Shown here one piece after another: positions 28,282-37,798 of a DNA stretch of 64,000 bases (its first letter is position 1; each line of letters opens with the position of its first letter). Under the pieces are notes generated by a model that searched no databases, was not told where the DNA came from, and saw only the letters and a list, made by a program, of their open reading frames with translations. Origin of the DNA: an uncultured Duncaniella sp. (GTDB lineage: Bacteria; Bacteroidota; Bacteroidia; Bacteroidales; Muribaculaceae); the NCBI RefSeq assembly GCF_910578445.1, contig NZ_CAJTQC010000002.1:1-64000 (forward strand). The letters run 5' to 3'. Both the position numbers and the translations under genes were made by a program.

Positions 28282-28872
28282 TCAGATGGCCAATGCAATT
28301 TTGTTTTCAGCTGCAATGCGGCGCATGTTCATGATCGCATAGCGCATTCGCCCGAGGGCTGTGTTGATGCTGACGGATGTCGCTTCGGCTATTTCCTTGA
28401 ACGACATGTTTCGGTAGAACCGCATCACGAGCACTTCGCGCTGGGCATCGGGGAGGGCCATGACTATGCGACGGAGATCTTCGTCAATCTGTGTGCTGAC
28501 GAGGACATCCTCGATGTTCCCTTCGCAGAGGTCACGCCGGTTGAGTATGTTGGTTCCTTCTTCGTCGGCCGACACGGCATTTTCGATTTTTTCCTGACGG
28601 AAATAGTCGATTATTAGATTGTGGGCGATACGGGTTAGCCATCCGGAGAATTTTCCGTGCTCCATATATCTGCCCTGTTTGATAGTCATGATTGCCTTGA
28701 CGAAAGTTTCCTGAAAAATGTCGTCGGCGACATCCTTGTTTTTCACAATGTGTAAGATATAGGAATATACTTTCTGCTGATGGCGCTGGAGAAGTACGTC
28801 GAATGCTTCATTATTGTTGTTGGCATAAGCGGCGACCAGATCCCGGTCAGTAAGCTTAGTCAGTTGTTCCAT
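28282..28872 (-). CDS. ECF-type RNA polymerase sigma factor
   Basis: This 196-residue protein has region 2 (NNEAFDVLLQRHQQKVYSYI, DIFQETFVKAI, FSGWLTRIAHNLIIDYFR) and region 4 (LPDAQREVLVMRFYRNMSFK, then EIAEATSVSINTALGRMRYA). The Bacteroidota housekeeping-like ECF type usually has no dedicated anti-sigma gene, and none is adjacent here. A promoter with TACTTTTG lies about 110 bases upstream. Confidence 0.92.
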   Translation of the reverse strand: MEQLTKLTDRDLVAAYANNNNEAFDVLLQRHQQKVYSYILHIVKNKDVADDIFQETFVKAIMTIKQGRYMEHGKFSGWLTRIAHNLIIDYFRQEKIENAVSADEEGTNILNRRDLCEGNIEDVLVSTQIDEDLRRIVMALPDAQREVLVMRFYRNMSFKEIAEATSVSINTALGRMRYAIMNMRRIAAENKIALAI

Positions 28873-28980
28873 TTTATCGGTTTTGATTGGTTAGAGTAGC
28901 AGTGTGTCTATAGGCGGTTAAAATTTAGTTAAAAATATTAAAAATGAGAATTGTTGATACAATAAATCCGTGTATCCTAC

Positions 28981-29015
28981 GCAAAAGTAGGTATTATTCG
29001 CAGTACTTACAATAT
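28981..29015 (-). promoter_or_regulatory. Promoter of the ECF sigma gene
   Basis: On the minus strand TACTTTTGC (28989-28981) is preceded by TTG about 20 bases upstream, near 29010. The CCTAC/GTAGG around it can form a small hairpin. The leader would be about 100 bases. Confidence 0.5.
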
Positions 29016-29272
29016 AATTGACATTATTTAACCCCATAAAATCAGATTGCTATGCAATAATTCTGCGATGTTGGAGTAAGTGATGGCGGCAGGTCTGTTT
29101 GTGCAGACAAGAAATCCGGCTACTCTCACGAGTGGCCGGATTCGTAACCTATGATTCACTTATTAGTTAACGTAGGTTGTTTCTAACATAATGCAATAGT
29201 TTAGAATAAATACGTTACATGTGAATTTTAGGGTTTCGCAAATTGTTATGTATCCGATTTAATTGCTGAAAC
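29016..29272. other. Intergenic region with one hairpin, no gene seen
   Basis: No convincing frame is present. AATCCGGC (29113-29120) pairs with GCCGGATT (29135-29142), with an inner ACTC/GAGT stem. Read on the minus strand the stem is followed by TTTCTTGTC, so it could end a minus-strand transcript. A small RNA cannot be ruled in or out from sequence alone. Confidence 0.4.
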
Positions 29273-29307
29273 AAAGATAGGCCATTCTTTTGGAATGGCC
29301 TATCTTT
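29273..29307. terminator. Terminator after the M3 peptidase gene
   Basis: A perfect 15-base inverted repeat, AAAGATAGGCCATTC (29273-29287) with GAATGGCCTATCTTT (29293-29307), has loop TTTTG. It lies 65 bases past the minus-strand peptidase stop and can act in both directions. Confidence 0.85.
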
Positions 29308-29371
29308 GGGGATATGTTAAAAAGCATAATGAGCTTCTTTTAACATTAATTATGAATTTAGGGGTATGGCT

Positions 29372-31549
29372 TTATTTGCCGCCGGGGATGTTGATATCGC
29401 CACCTTTTGCAGCTTCATTGCGGGGAGCAAGTCCACGGAGACGCAGGAGGGCGTCGACTTTGGGCTCATGGCCGCGGAAGCGCTTGAACAATGTCATCGG
29501 GTCTTCGCTGCCGCCCATTTCAAGAATGTTTTCCTTGAATGACTTAGCGGTAGCCGGGTCGAAGACTCCCTTTTCGGTGAAGAGTTCGAAGCCATCGGTG
29601 TCGAGCACTTCGGCCCACAGATAGGTGTAGTAGCCGGAGGCATATCCGTCACCGCCGAAGATGTGTTTGAAGTAGGGCGAGCGGTAGCGGTAGGCAATCT
29701 GTGAAGGCATGTCGAGTTTGGCAGCGACCTGCTTTTCGAATTGGTCGATGTCGATGTTGTCGCTGTCGGAGGGGTTGAGCGCTCCCCATTCGAGGTCGAG
29801 AAGTGCGGCAGTCACACGTTCGGTCATTTCAAAGCCCTGATTGTGGGTAGAGGCGGCTTCGAGCTTCTTGATGAGTGATTCGGGGATGACTTTGCCGGTT
29901 TTGTAGTGGAAGGCGTATTCTTTCAGGAGTTCAGGTTCCAAGGCCCAGTGTTCGGTGATCTGAGAGGGGAGCTCGACGAAATCGCGGTCGACGTTTGTGC
30001 CTGCTTGACTGCGGAGCTTCGCTTTGGTGAGCATTCCGTGGAGTCCGTGGCCGAATTCGTGGAACATGGTCTGCACCTCGTCGATGGTAAGGAGGGCGGG
30101 AGTGTCGGCTGTCGGACGGGTGAAGTTGCCCACGTTGTAGACGATGGGGCGTGCGGAAGTACCGTCGGCATCTTCAAATGCGCCTCTGAATTCGCTCATC
30201 CATGCGCCCTGACGCTTTGAGGGGCGGGGGAAGTAGTCGGTCATGAACACGGCGACATGGTTGTTGTCCTTGTCCTTGACTTCGTAGACGTTGACTTCGG
30301 GATTGTATTTGGGCGCATCGGGAAGTTCGGTGAATGTCACTCCGTAGAGGCGTTCGGCAAGGGTGAAGATTCCTTTGCGCACGTTGTCGACAGAGAAATA
30401 AGCGCTGACCTCGTTCTCGTCGAGGGCATATTTCTTGCTACGTACCTTGTCGGCATAGTAATAGTAGTCCCATGGAGCAAGCTTGAATTTCTCGCCCGAT
30501 TCATCGATGTAGGCCTGCATCTCTGCGACTTCTTCGGCCACTTTGTCCTTGGTCGGACTCCAGATCTGGAGCAGGAGGTTGCGAGCGGCTTCGGGAGTCT
30601 TGGCCATCACCTTGTCTGTCATATAGGACGCGAAATCGTCGAAGCCGAGAAGACCGGCCTTTTTTGAACGTGCTTTGACGATGTTGCCGATGACAGGGCG
30701 GTTGTCATAAGGAGCTTCGGAGGCAAGATTCATGTAGCCTTTATACATTTTTTCGCGTAGCGTGCGGCTGTCGGCATATTTAAGAACCGGCAGACGGCTT
30801 GGGGCATGGAGAGTGAAAACCCACTGGCCTTTTTTGCCGCGTTTCGCAGCTTCTTCGGCAGCGGTGCTGACGATTCCGGCGGGGATGCCTTTGAGTTCGG
30901 CAGGGTCGGTGACTGTAAGCTCGAACTTGTTGGTCGCTGCGAGGAGATTTTTATTGAATGAGAGGAAGAGCTGGGTCAGTTCGTTGTTCACAGTCTTGAG
31001 TTCTTCCTTCTTTTCGGCTGAAAGGAGAGCGCCGTTGCGGGTGAAGCTCTTATAGGAGAGTTCGACCGCACGTTTCTGCGGACCGTCGAGATTGAGTTTG
31101 TCGCGGTTGTCGTAGAGATACTTGACACGCTTGAACAGCTTGTCGTTCATCATGATTTCATCGGAAGCGGCCGAGACCATTGGATAGGCCTTCTCGGAGA
31201 TAGCGAGCATGTGTTCGTTGTTGTCTGTCTCGTCGAGCGCACCGAACACAAGCATTACTTTTTCAAGCAGCGCGCCGCTTTTTTCCATCGCAAGGATGGT
31301 GTTGTCGAAAGTCGGAGTGGCCGGATTGTTGGCGATAGCCTCGATTTCGGCTTTTTTGTCGGCTATACCTTTCTCGATTGCAGGAAGGTAGTCGTCATAG
31401 GTGATTTTGTCGAAAGGCGGAATCCCGAATGGAGTCTCGTAGGGAACCATGAACGGATTCTGACGTGTCTGTGCATACATGTCGGTCGGGAAGCTAAGTG
31501 CCGCCGGAAGCATTACAGCTCCGAGCGCGGCGGTTAGAATTTTATTCAT
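29372..31549 (-). CDS. dcp: M3-family metallopeptidase (peptidyl-dipeptidase Dcp type)
   Basis: This 725-residue protein has the zinc motif HEFGH in MFHEFGHGLHGMLTK near residue 495. The fold runs from PFGIPPFDKITYDDYLPAIE to the C-terminal GDGYASGYYTYLWAEVLDTD. A signal peptide (MNKILTAALGAVMLPAALSF) sends it to the periplasm, where it would cut dipeptides from peptide C-termini. The length is usual for Dcp or oligopeptidase A relatives. It may be read with the upstream EEP and rhomboid genes. Confidence 0.92.
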   Translation of the reverse strand: MNKILTAALGAVMLPAALSFPTDMYAQTRQNPFMVPYETPFGIPPFDKITYDDYLPAIEKGIADKKAEIEAIANNPATPTFDNTILAMEKSGALLEKVMLVFGALDETDNNEHMLAISEKAYPMVSAASDEIMMNDKLFKRVKYLYDNRDKLNLDGPQKRAVELSYKSFTRNGALLSAEKKEELKTVNNELTQLFLSFNKNLLAATNKFELTVTDPAELKGIPAGIVSTAAEEAAKRGKKGQWVFTLHAPSRLPVLKYADSRTLREKMYKGYMNLASEAPYDNRPVIGNIVKARSKKAGLLGFDDFASYMTDKVMAKTPEAARNLLLQIWSPTKDKVAEEVAEMQAYIDESGEKFKLAPWDYYYYADKVRSKKYALDENEVSAYFSVDNVRKGIFTLAERLYGVTFTELPDAPKYNPEVNVYEVKDKDNNHVAVFMTDYFPRPSKRQGAWMSEFRGAFEDADGTSARPIVYNVGNFTRPTADTPALLTIDEVQTMFHEFGHGLHGMLTKAKLRSQAGTNVDRDFVELPSQITEHWALEPELLKEYAFHYKTGKVIPESLIKKLEAASTHNQGFEMTERVTAALLDLEWGALNPSDSDNIDIDQFEKQVAAKLDMPSQIAYRYRSPYFKHIFGGDGYASGYYTYLWAEVLDTDGFELFTEKGVFDPATAKSFKENILEMGGSEDPMTLFKRFRGHEPKVDALLRLRGLAPRNEAAKGGDINIPGGK

Positions 31550-31628
31550 CGCAGGATTATTTAATGTGATAAATTGTTTTCGTGGTATATTGAATAAGTG
31601 TATGAAGGAGGCGGATCGGAGAATCGTG

Positions 31629-32774
31629 TTATTGTTTCTCCCTGTCGAAGACGAACGTTGCGAGAAGCGGGTTGTGGTCGCTCGACGAAATGTCGCCGCG
31701 TTCGATATCTACAGCTTTGAACGGTCCTCGGTAGAGAATCTGGTCTATGCGGAAGTAGAACTTATCGCCATGATATGTTATTGTCGGTCCGAAGGCAGCC
31801 TCGGCATATGCGTCGTGCATGTCTTTCCCTTTGATTGTGCGGACCGCATAGCAGTTTGGGATATCGTTGAAGTCGCCTGCAACTATAAACGGCCCTCCGA
31901 TGGAATCGACGATGTTTCTTGCGGTACGGGCCTGTATGGTCCGTATCTTGAAAGCTTCCGAGAGTTTGGACAGGAGCTGTGATTTCACTTCCTTGAGTTC
32001 GCGTTTAAGCTCGGATTTGGTTGCCGGCAGGTCAAGGGCTTCCTTGTAGAGAGTCTTGTCCTCGGGTGTGAGCCCGATTGATTTAAGGTGGACGTTGATG
32101 AGGTGGATTTCATGCCCTTTTATGTTGAGCTTGAATCCAAGCATTGCCAATCTTGCTTCGCGTGGGGTATGAAGTTCGATTTGTTCAAACGGGTACTTGG
32201 AAAAAAGAGCGTATTTGAGGTCCAGATCGGTATATTGATACGGATAGAGGGTTTTGAGCGAATCGACCTGCGATTCTTTGATTTTCCAAGGGCCTTTAGT
32301 GTCGAGGACGTCGTATTCCTGTATGTTTACGACATCGGCATCTGTAGAAAGAATATAATCGAGGGTTTCATTTCTTTCCACTCCGGGATAGTCTTCTCCA
32401 CGGAAGTCCCAGAAATGAAGCACGTTGTATGTCAGAAAAGTAAACGAGTCTTTTTGCTGCTGCTCGGTCAGTGACGGTTTCCAGAAGTGCAGGGGTGAGA
32501 AGACGAGTATGGAAGGGAGGGAAACTGCCCATCCGGCTGCAATTACAAGAATGAGGCGTTTGTCGAACAGAAGGTCTATGGCACTCAGGACGATGCCTGC
32601 AATAAGCAGGAGCGGGAGCACCATGGCTGCCATCGAGGCGATGACTCTTTCTTCCGGGTTGAATGTTCCGCCGTAAGCCGAAAATATCGTGAGCATTGCC
32701 ACGGCCAAATTAAGGCCGACGCCCAATGCAAGAATGGTTGATCTTACCGGTTTATGTGGGGTGGGAAATTTCAT
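31629..32774 (-). CDS. Membrane-anchored endonuclease/exonuclease/phosphatase family protein
   Basis: This 381-residue protein starts with three hydrophobic helices (residues about 12-95). A C-terminal EEP domain follows, with TYNVLHFWDF, NIQEYDV, VAGDFNDIPN and the catalytic-type SSDHNPLLATF. EEP enzymes cleave phosphodiesters in nucleic acids, phosphoinositides or sphingolipids; the substrate cannot be told. Its start overlaps the rhomboid stop by four bases, so the two are co-translated. Confidence 0.88.
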   Translation of the reverse strand: MKFPTPHKPVRSTILALGVGLNLAVAMLTIFSAYGGTFNPEERVIASMAAMVLPLLLIAGIVLSAIDLLFDKRLILVIAAGWAVSLPSILVFSPLHFWKPSLTEQQQKDSFTFLTYNVLHFWDFRGEDYPGVERNETLDYILSTDADVVNIQEYDVLDTKGPWKIKESQVDSLKTLYPYQYTDLDLKYALFSKYPFEQIELHTPREARLAMLGFKLNIKGHEIHLINVHLKSIGLTPEDKTLYKEALDLPATKSELKRELKEVKSQLLSKLSEAFKIRTIQARTARNIVDSIGGPFIVAGDFNDIPNCYAVRTIKGKDMHDAYAEAAFGPTITYHGDKFYFRIDQILYRGPFKAVDIERGDISSSDHNPLLATFVFDREKQ

Positions 32775-33727
32775 TTTATTTTTCGGCTTACATCGAAGAG
32801 TCGCTGTCGTTCCTGAGGTGTTAGGGCTGAATAGCCTGATTTCTTTATTTTGTCGAGAATTGCGTCGAGCACTTCACGGTCGTTGTCGTCGCAAGTCGGG
32901 GTTTTGCCATAGGGTGGGGGAGTCGTGTCGGCTTGATATTGTCGCCGCCCGGAAGCCTGATTGGGTGCGGAGTTCTTGGCTTTTGAAGAGAAACTTCCCC
33001 AGACGGTGGAGGCGAACCTGTTCCATAGGTTTGCCATGCGGTCAAAGGCTCGGTTAAACGGGCCTGTTATGTCGTGGCCGCGTTTCAGCCTCAAGGCGTA
33101 TATCGCTCCGGTCAGCACTCCGCCGATGTGGGCGATTTCACCTCCGGCATTGTTTCCTGTGACTCCGATGAGCACAAGGGCTATAGTCGCGATTGCAATC
33201 CATTTCAGGGATATAGAGCCGATGAACAGCAGGTGCATCCTGAAGTCGGGCATTAGTATGGCGGTCGCTGTGACAATTGCGATGACTGAGGCTGAAGAGC
33301 CGATAAGCATCGCGCTATGAAACGCGAAGACCGGCATGATGGCATAGCATACGAGAAAAAGAAACGCTCCTCCGAGACCTCCGAGTATGTAGAGGGCGAA
33401 AAGCTGGCGCTGGGTTGCCACCATCATGAACAGTGTCCCGAACCAGTAGAGCCATAGGAGATTGAAGAGTATGTGGAGGACGTCGTACTGCGCGAACATG
33501 TATGTAGCTATCGTCCACGGGCGTGTGACGAGTATCGCAGGGTCGCTTGGCAGCTGGATGTAGCTCATGATGATGTTTATGAAATCCGGGCTGCCTGCAA
33601 ACATGCAGACTATCGCTGACACGCGCAGCAATATGAAAATGCCGATGTTGATCCATATGATTTTCATCAACATTGTTGAGCCGTCAAACGAGCGGCGCAT
33701 CTGCTTCATCGTATCAGTAACCCCCAT
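32771..33727 (-). CDS. Rhomboid family intramembrane serine protease (second copy)
   Basis: This 318-residue protein has six predicted membrane helices. The active-site Ser is in LIGSSASVIAI and the His is in IAHIGGVLTGAIYAL. A cytoplasmic tail includes ASGRRQYQADTTPPP and ends in a short helix with LTPQERQRLFDVSRK. The motif is GSSAS rather than the commoner GASG of its neighbour. It overlaps the upstream rhomboid by 14 bases and the EEP gene by four. Confidence 0.9.
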   Translation of the reverse strand: MGVTDTMKQMRRSFDGSTMLMKIIWINIGIFILLRVSAIVCMFAGSPDFINIIMSYIQLPSDPAILVTRPWTIATYMFAQYDVLHILFNLLWLYWFGTLFMMVATQRQLFALYILGGLGGAFLFLVCYAIMPVFAFHSAMLIGSSASVIAIVTATAILMPDFRMHLLFIGSISLKWIAIATIALVLIGVTGNNAGGEIAHIGGVLTGAIYALRLKRGHDITGPFNRAFDRMANLWNRFASTVWGSFSSKAKNSAPNQASGRRQYQADTTPPPYGKTPTCDDNDREVLDAILDKIKKSGYSALTPQERQRLFDVSRKIK

Positions 33728-34478
33728 GGAAAGTTCCTTTCTTTTTCCAGTAGAGAATTATGAGGAGTCCGAAAATCATGCCACCGAGGTGTGCGAAATG
33801 TGCGATGCCGTCTGCCTTGCCTGCTGCTTCGCTCAGTCCGATGAGGACCTCGATTGCTCCCATGCCGATTACCATCCATTTGGCTTTTATCGGCACAGGG
33901 ATAAAGAATAGGTAGAGAGGAGCATTGGGATATAGCATGCCGAATGCGAGCAATATGCCGTAGACTGCTCCTGACGCGCCGATGGTCACGAACATATTGA
34001 GGTTTTGGGCGATTGCCGCTTTGCCGTCGGGTGTCGACATGAGATGTCCGATGTACTCACGCGCCTCGGGAAAGTCAATTGCGTTGTATTTTGCAAGCAG
34101 GCTCACCATAGTGTCTTCCCATGTAAGAGCCCATACGAGTTCCTGAACAAGAGCCGCTCCGACGCCGCACGATACGTAATAGAACAGGAAGCGCGCGCTG
34201 CCGAGCGTGCGTTCAAGCGCCATGCCAAACATCCAAAGAGAAAACATATTGAAAAATATGTGTGCGAAACTCTGGGTGGAGTGCATGAACATGTATGTTA
34301 TAAGCTGTGCAGGGTTGAAGTCGGATGCAAGAAAATAGTGGAGACCTCCGAAGTTTTCAAGACCTGTGCCGAGACGACCCGGCAATACGAACATCGCCAG
34401 CCAGACTATCAGGTTGATGATAATCAGATTTTTTGTGACCGGCGGTATCTGCGAAAAAAATGATGATCCGTTGTGCAT
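33714..34478 (-). CDS. Rhomboid family intramembrane serine protease (first copy)
   Basis: This 254-residue protein has the catalytic motif TIGASGAVYGILLAFGM and His motif IAHFAHLGGMIFGLL. Helix 1 is TKNLIIINLIVWLAMFVL and the L1 loop area has HSTQSFAHIFFNMFSLWMFG. Rhomboids cut transmembrane segments within the inner membrane. I use the ATG at 34478 (MHNGSSFF); longer readings add an unlikely Arg/Phe-rich start. It leads an overlapping operon of rhomboid, rhomboid and EEP. Confidence 0.92.
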   Translation of the reverse strand: MHNGSSFFSQIPPVTKNLIIINLIVWLAMFVLPGRLGTGLENFGGLHYFLASDFNPAQLITYMFMHSTQSFAHIFFNMFSLWMFGMALERTLGSARFLFYYVSCGVGAALVQELVWALTWEDTMVSLLAKYNAIDFPEAREYIGHLMSTPDGKAAIAQNLNMFVTIGASGAVYGILLAFGMLYPNAPLYLFFIPVPIKAKWMVIGMGAIEVLIGLSEAAGKADGIAHFAHLGGMIFGLLIILYWKKKGTFHGGY

Positions 34479-34649
34479 AAGTGCAAATTTACGAAATCCG
34501 CATCGAAAAAACCTTGTGCGGACAATTAAAATTGATTCTCTCTTCACATATAACGGATAAAAGAGTAAAAAATGGGACGGCAATTGAGCGATTAAATAAT
34601 TTTAACACAATATTCATGGCTAAAATTTTGCTATTAATGAAAAAGTCTC

Positions 34650-34657
34650 TACCTTTG
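34650..34657 (+). promoter_or_regulatory. Promoter of initiator tRNA
   Basis: TACCTTTG then CACC sits 17 bases before the tRNA, with TTTTG about 20 bases upstream (near 34627). It is the same -7 box as the SRP RNA promoter. Confidence 0.65.
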
Positions 34658-34674
34658 CACCACGAAAATGACAT

Positions 34675-34746
<72 letters not shown>

Positions 34747-34799
34747 CTAAGAACGACATTCGAATTAATCGGGTGTCGTTTATTTTTTACCCGGATGTT

Positions 34800-35444
34800 T
34801 TATCGGTCAGGCTTCTTGTGTGGAAGCTCAGCCCCGATGATGGCTGTGTGGATTTTTTTAATTGGGACGACATTGTCAGACTTGTCGATTAAGCGGCGGG
34901 CTCGACATGGATTTCCTGTCGCGAGTGTGAATGGAGGCAGGCTATGGGTGACGACACTGCCTGCGCCGATGACACAACCCTCGCCTATTGTGACCCCGGG
35001 CAGTACCACTACATTTGCGCCAAGCCAGACATTATTGCCGATTGTGACAGGGAGTGCGCGCATGACTCCGGCATTGCGCTGTTCGGGCAATAAGGCATGG
35101 TTGATTGTATAGATGCCACAGTTTGGCCCGATGAAAACATTGTCGCCGATTGTCACCTTCGCTTCGTCAAGTATGGTCAGATTGAAATTGGCCACAAAGT
35201 TCTTGCCGATGGTGATATGTTTCCCAAAATCGCAATGGAATGGAGAATGGATGGTGAAGGGTTCGTCGATTTTGCCGAATAGAGCTTTGATGATATGTGC
35301 CCGTTCGGTCTCGCGGCGAGGCGACAAAGAGTTGAGTTCAAAGCAAAGTTCTTCGGTGTCAAGCAGTAGCCGGCGGATTTCTTCGCCAAAACCATAAACC
35401 CACATTCCTGCCTGTAAATTGCCGATAGTCTCGTTGACATCCAT
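34800..35444 (-). CDS. Sugar O-acetyltransferase (Maa/LacA type)
   Basis: This 214-residue protein has a left-handed beta-helix hexapeptide pattern (ITIGKNFVANFNLTILDEAK, IGDNVFIGPNCGIYT, IGNNVWLGANVVVLPGV, IGEGCVIGAGSVVT) and the catalytic His region NHALLPEQRN. It would acetylate maltose, galactosides or a similar sugar using acetyl-CoA. I start at ATG 35444 (MDVNETIGN). The C-terminal tail beyond KSDNVVPIKKI is longer than usual and reaches within 60 bases of the tRNA gene. Confidence 0.87.
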   Translation of the reverse strand: MDVNETIGNLQAGMWVYGFGEEIRRLLLDTEELCFELNSLSPRRETERAHIIKALFGKIDEPFTIHSPFHCDFGKHITIGKNFVANFNLTILDEAKVTIGDNVFIGPNCGIYTINHALLPEQRNAGVMRALPVTIGNNVWLGANVVVLPGVTIGEGCVIGAGSVVTHSLPPFTLATGNPCRARRLIDKSDNVVPIKKIHTAIIGAELPHKKPDR

Positions 35445-35606
35445 AGAAATCAAGGATTAAAAAGCTTCTTCAGAATATTTTCTGCAAATATAGTCAGTAT
35501 CTGATGAAAAAATACTGTGGCGGACCGACAAAAGATCCGGTGCGTTGCAAAAAAACGGTTGGAAATACATATTTTTGTAACGGTTAATTATCATTACGAT
35601 TGTATT

Positions 35607-36095
35607 ATGCTGACAGTACGCTTATCACAGATTTCAGATATCGAGGTCATAATGGACATTTATGACCATGCGAAAAATTTTATGGCCGTGTGTGGTAACC
35701 GGGGGCAATGGGGCAACGGCTATCCCCAACGAAAGCTGATTGAGTCGGATATCGAAAACGGATACAGTCATGTCGTAACCGGCTCCGGCGGGCGGATTGT
35801 CGGAGTGTTCAGTTTCATCATAGGCTCTGATCCGACATATGCTGAGATTGAAGGGGCGTGGCTTGACGATTCGGCCTATGGGACAATCCATCGTATAGCG
35901 TCGGCAGGTGTCGAAAAAGGCGTGGCTGACTGCTGTCTCGCCTATTGCCTGTCTAAAATCGGCAATATAAGGATTGATACTCATTCTGACAACGTCCCGA
36001 TGAGGCGCTGGATTGCAAAATCGTCGTTCAATTTCTGTGGGATTATCCATACCGATAACGGTTCGCCCAGACTTGCATTTCAATTGAGAAAATAA
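35607..36095 (+). CDS. GNAT-family N-acetyltransferase
   Basis: This 162-residue protein starts MLTVRLSQISDIEVIMDIYD, a typical GNAT opening. VGVFSFIIGSDPTYAEIEGA is the central strand. The usual R-x-x-G-x-G/A acetyl-CoA loop is degenerate (IASAGVEKGVADCCLAYC). The C-terminal IRIDTHSDNVPMRRWIAKSS segment matches the family. The substrate is unknown. I use the ATG at 35607; the longer frame upstream has no family support. Confidence 0.82.
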   Translation: MLTVRLSQISDIEVIMDIYDHAKNFMAVCGNRGQWGNGYPQRKLIESDIENGYSHVVTGSGGRIVGVFSFIIGSDPTYAEIEGAWLDDSAYGTIHRIASAGVEKGVADCCLAYCLSKIGNIRIDTHSDNVPMRRWIAKSSFNFCGIIHTDNGSPRLAFQLRK

Positions 36096-36347
36096 GAGGG
36101 TATCGGGGGCTGCGTGGATGATTGCGGACTAAGGGAGATGTGTTAAAGGTTTGAAATTTAGTGAAAGGAGAGCTGTAATTTAAGATATTTTCATTAATTT
36201 TACAGCGTTTGTTTGCAATATGACTGACATTGATGTTTAATTGTCAGACGGTGCGAACTTTAGTCATGACCAATTGTTAAATTTATAAGCGTAAACATTT
36301 AGTGGCTACGCATGAATTAAAAATTTAACGTTTTAAACTATACAGCT

Positions 36348-36599
36348 ATGAGTGCTCAACGAAATTCTTCCGGAACGCCTGCCGCAATGCGCAAAATCTT
36401 CGGGATTATAATGATTATTATTTATGTGGGAGTAGGTATCCTATTCTTCTGCGGATTCTTTGATATACTTTTCCCCAACTGGAGCTGGATGCGTTGGGTT
36501 GCCGGCGGTCTGTTTACAGTTTATGGCTTATGGCGTGCCTACAGGCAGTTCAAAGGCATAGAGCCCGGTTATGGCAACGACCACGATATGATTGAATAA
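36348..36599 (+). CDS. Small conserved membrane protein
   Basis: This 83-residue protein has two membrane helices (near IFGIIMIIIYVGVGILFFCG and MRWVAGGLFTVYGLWRAYR) and a short acidic tail. Such a protein before a PstS-like lipoprotein and a TPR protein is common in Bacteroidales, often in an ExbB/ExbD/TonB operon. ExbBD and TonB are missing here. It is 27 bases upstream of the PstS-like gene and likely cotranscribed with it. Confidence 0.7.
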   Translation: MSAQRNSSGTPAAMRKIFGIIMIIIYVGVGILFFCGFFDILFPNWSWMRWVAGGLFTVYGLWRAYRQFKGIEPGYGNDHDMIE

Positions 36600-36626
36600 C
36601 GGTAATACATATTATATTATAATATA

Positions 36627-37604
36627 ATGACAACAGCATTGAAAAGCATAGCCGCTGTCACAGCGTTCGTACTTCTTGCCCTTCTTAGCGGATGTGGCAA
36701 GAAGTCGTCGTCGATGCAGCCCGCTCCATTGGCCAAGGTTGCCTGTGACGAGTCGTTTGAAAACATCATGGAGCAGGAAATAAATGTCTATGAGTACATT
36801 TATCCAAAAGAGGATGTCGTGGCATATTATCTTCCTGAAAATGCCTGTATTGATTCCATTATGGCTATGGGTAGTGTGAAAGCTGCGGTTGTGACACGCC
36901 CTCTTACCGAAAAAGAGGTGAGCTATCTTCGCAGTAACAAGAAGCTTGTCCATCAGCAGCGCATCGCTGTCGATGCTCTTGCCATTATAGTGAATCCCCA
37001 GAATCCTGTCGAGATTCTGTCGCGCAAGGAAATTGCTGAAATACTTTCGGGCGATGTCACCCGCTGGGATCAGGTAGAACCATGCAAGCTTGGTGAAATC
37101 TCTGTGATTTTTGATCATCAGGGATCCTCGACGGTGAAATATATGCGTGATTCTATAATGAACGGCCGCCCGTTCGGCCCGAATGTCTCGGCTGTGAAGA
37201 AAAATCCAGAAGTGTTCAAGGCCGTCGCTGAGAACAAGAATGCCATGGGTGTGATCGGTGTCAGCTGGGTCTCAAGTGATATGAAAGGCCGCGAGCAATC
37301 TGTTGAAGAGCTTGCGAAGGCTGTCGAGAAGAGCGATACCACCATGCTTGATTTTAATCAGGATGTGAAGGTGCTTAAAATCCGTGGAAACGATGTGGTT
37401 CAGGCATATAAGCCCTATCAGGCCTATATTTTTGACGGAAGCTATCCTCTGTTCCGTTCGGTATATATGATTTCGACTGCTCCCGGTGGCACGACGACAC
37501 ACCGTTTCTATAGCTTTGTTACCGGTTTCCAAGGTCAGAAACTGATTCAGATGACAGGTATTTTACCGGCAACTTTGCGTCCGCGCATGGTATCGGTTGA
37601 ATAA
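36627..37604 (+). CDS. PstS-like phosphate-binding lipoprotein
   Basis: This 325-residue protein has a lipobox (VLLALLSGCGKKSSS) and the substrate-binding pattern of PstS relatives: VTRPLTEKEVSYL, VDALAIIVNPQNP, SRKEIAEILSGDVTRWDQ, a helix-capping HQGSSTVKYMRD and the C-terminal YPLFRSVYMIST. No ABC permease or ATPase lies beside it, so it may act as a sensor or partner of the neighbouring membrane and TPR proteins instead of a transporter. Confidence 0.8.
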   Translation: MTTALKSIAAVTAFVLLALLSGCGKKSSSMQPAPLAKVACDESFENIMEQEINVYEYIYPKEDVVAYYLPENACIDSIMAMGSVKAAVVTRPLTEKEVSYLRSNKKLVHQQRIAVDALAIIVNPQNPVEILSRKEIAEILSGDVTRWDQVEPCKLGEISVIFDHQGSSTVKYMRDSIMNGRPFGPNVSAVKKNPEVFKAVAENKNAMGVIGVSWVSSDMKGREQSVEELAKAVEKSDTTMLDFNQDVKVLKIRGNDVVQAYKPYQAYIFDGSYPLFRSVYMISTAPGGTTTHRFYSFVTGFQGQKLIQMTGILPATLRPRMVSVE

Positions 37605-37631
37605 GTGCGACAAAAAAAATTATGCAGATTC

Positions 37632-37662
37632 TTGCATATTGGAAATAAAATGTCGTATTTTG
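37632..37662 (+). promoter_or_regulatory. Promoter of the TPR gene
   Basis: TTGC (37632-37635), a 20-base spacer and TATTTTG (37656-37662) fit the Bacteroidota promoter. A leader of about 130 bases with a GGCTCTTGTAGAGCC hairpin follows. This suggests the TPR gene can be transcribed separately from the PstS-like gene. Confidence 0.5.
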
Positions 37663-37798
37663 CGTTAGATTATAATAGTAGGCTCTTGTAGAGCCCTTGT
37701 TTGTCGTGTCGTAGACCGGCTGTGTGTCGGTGGGACGCGGTCGACAGGACAGATAACAATGAATTGAAAAATAAAAAATAAAATAATAAACCATAGAC

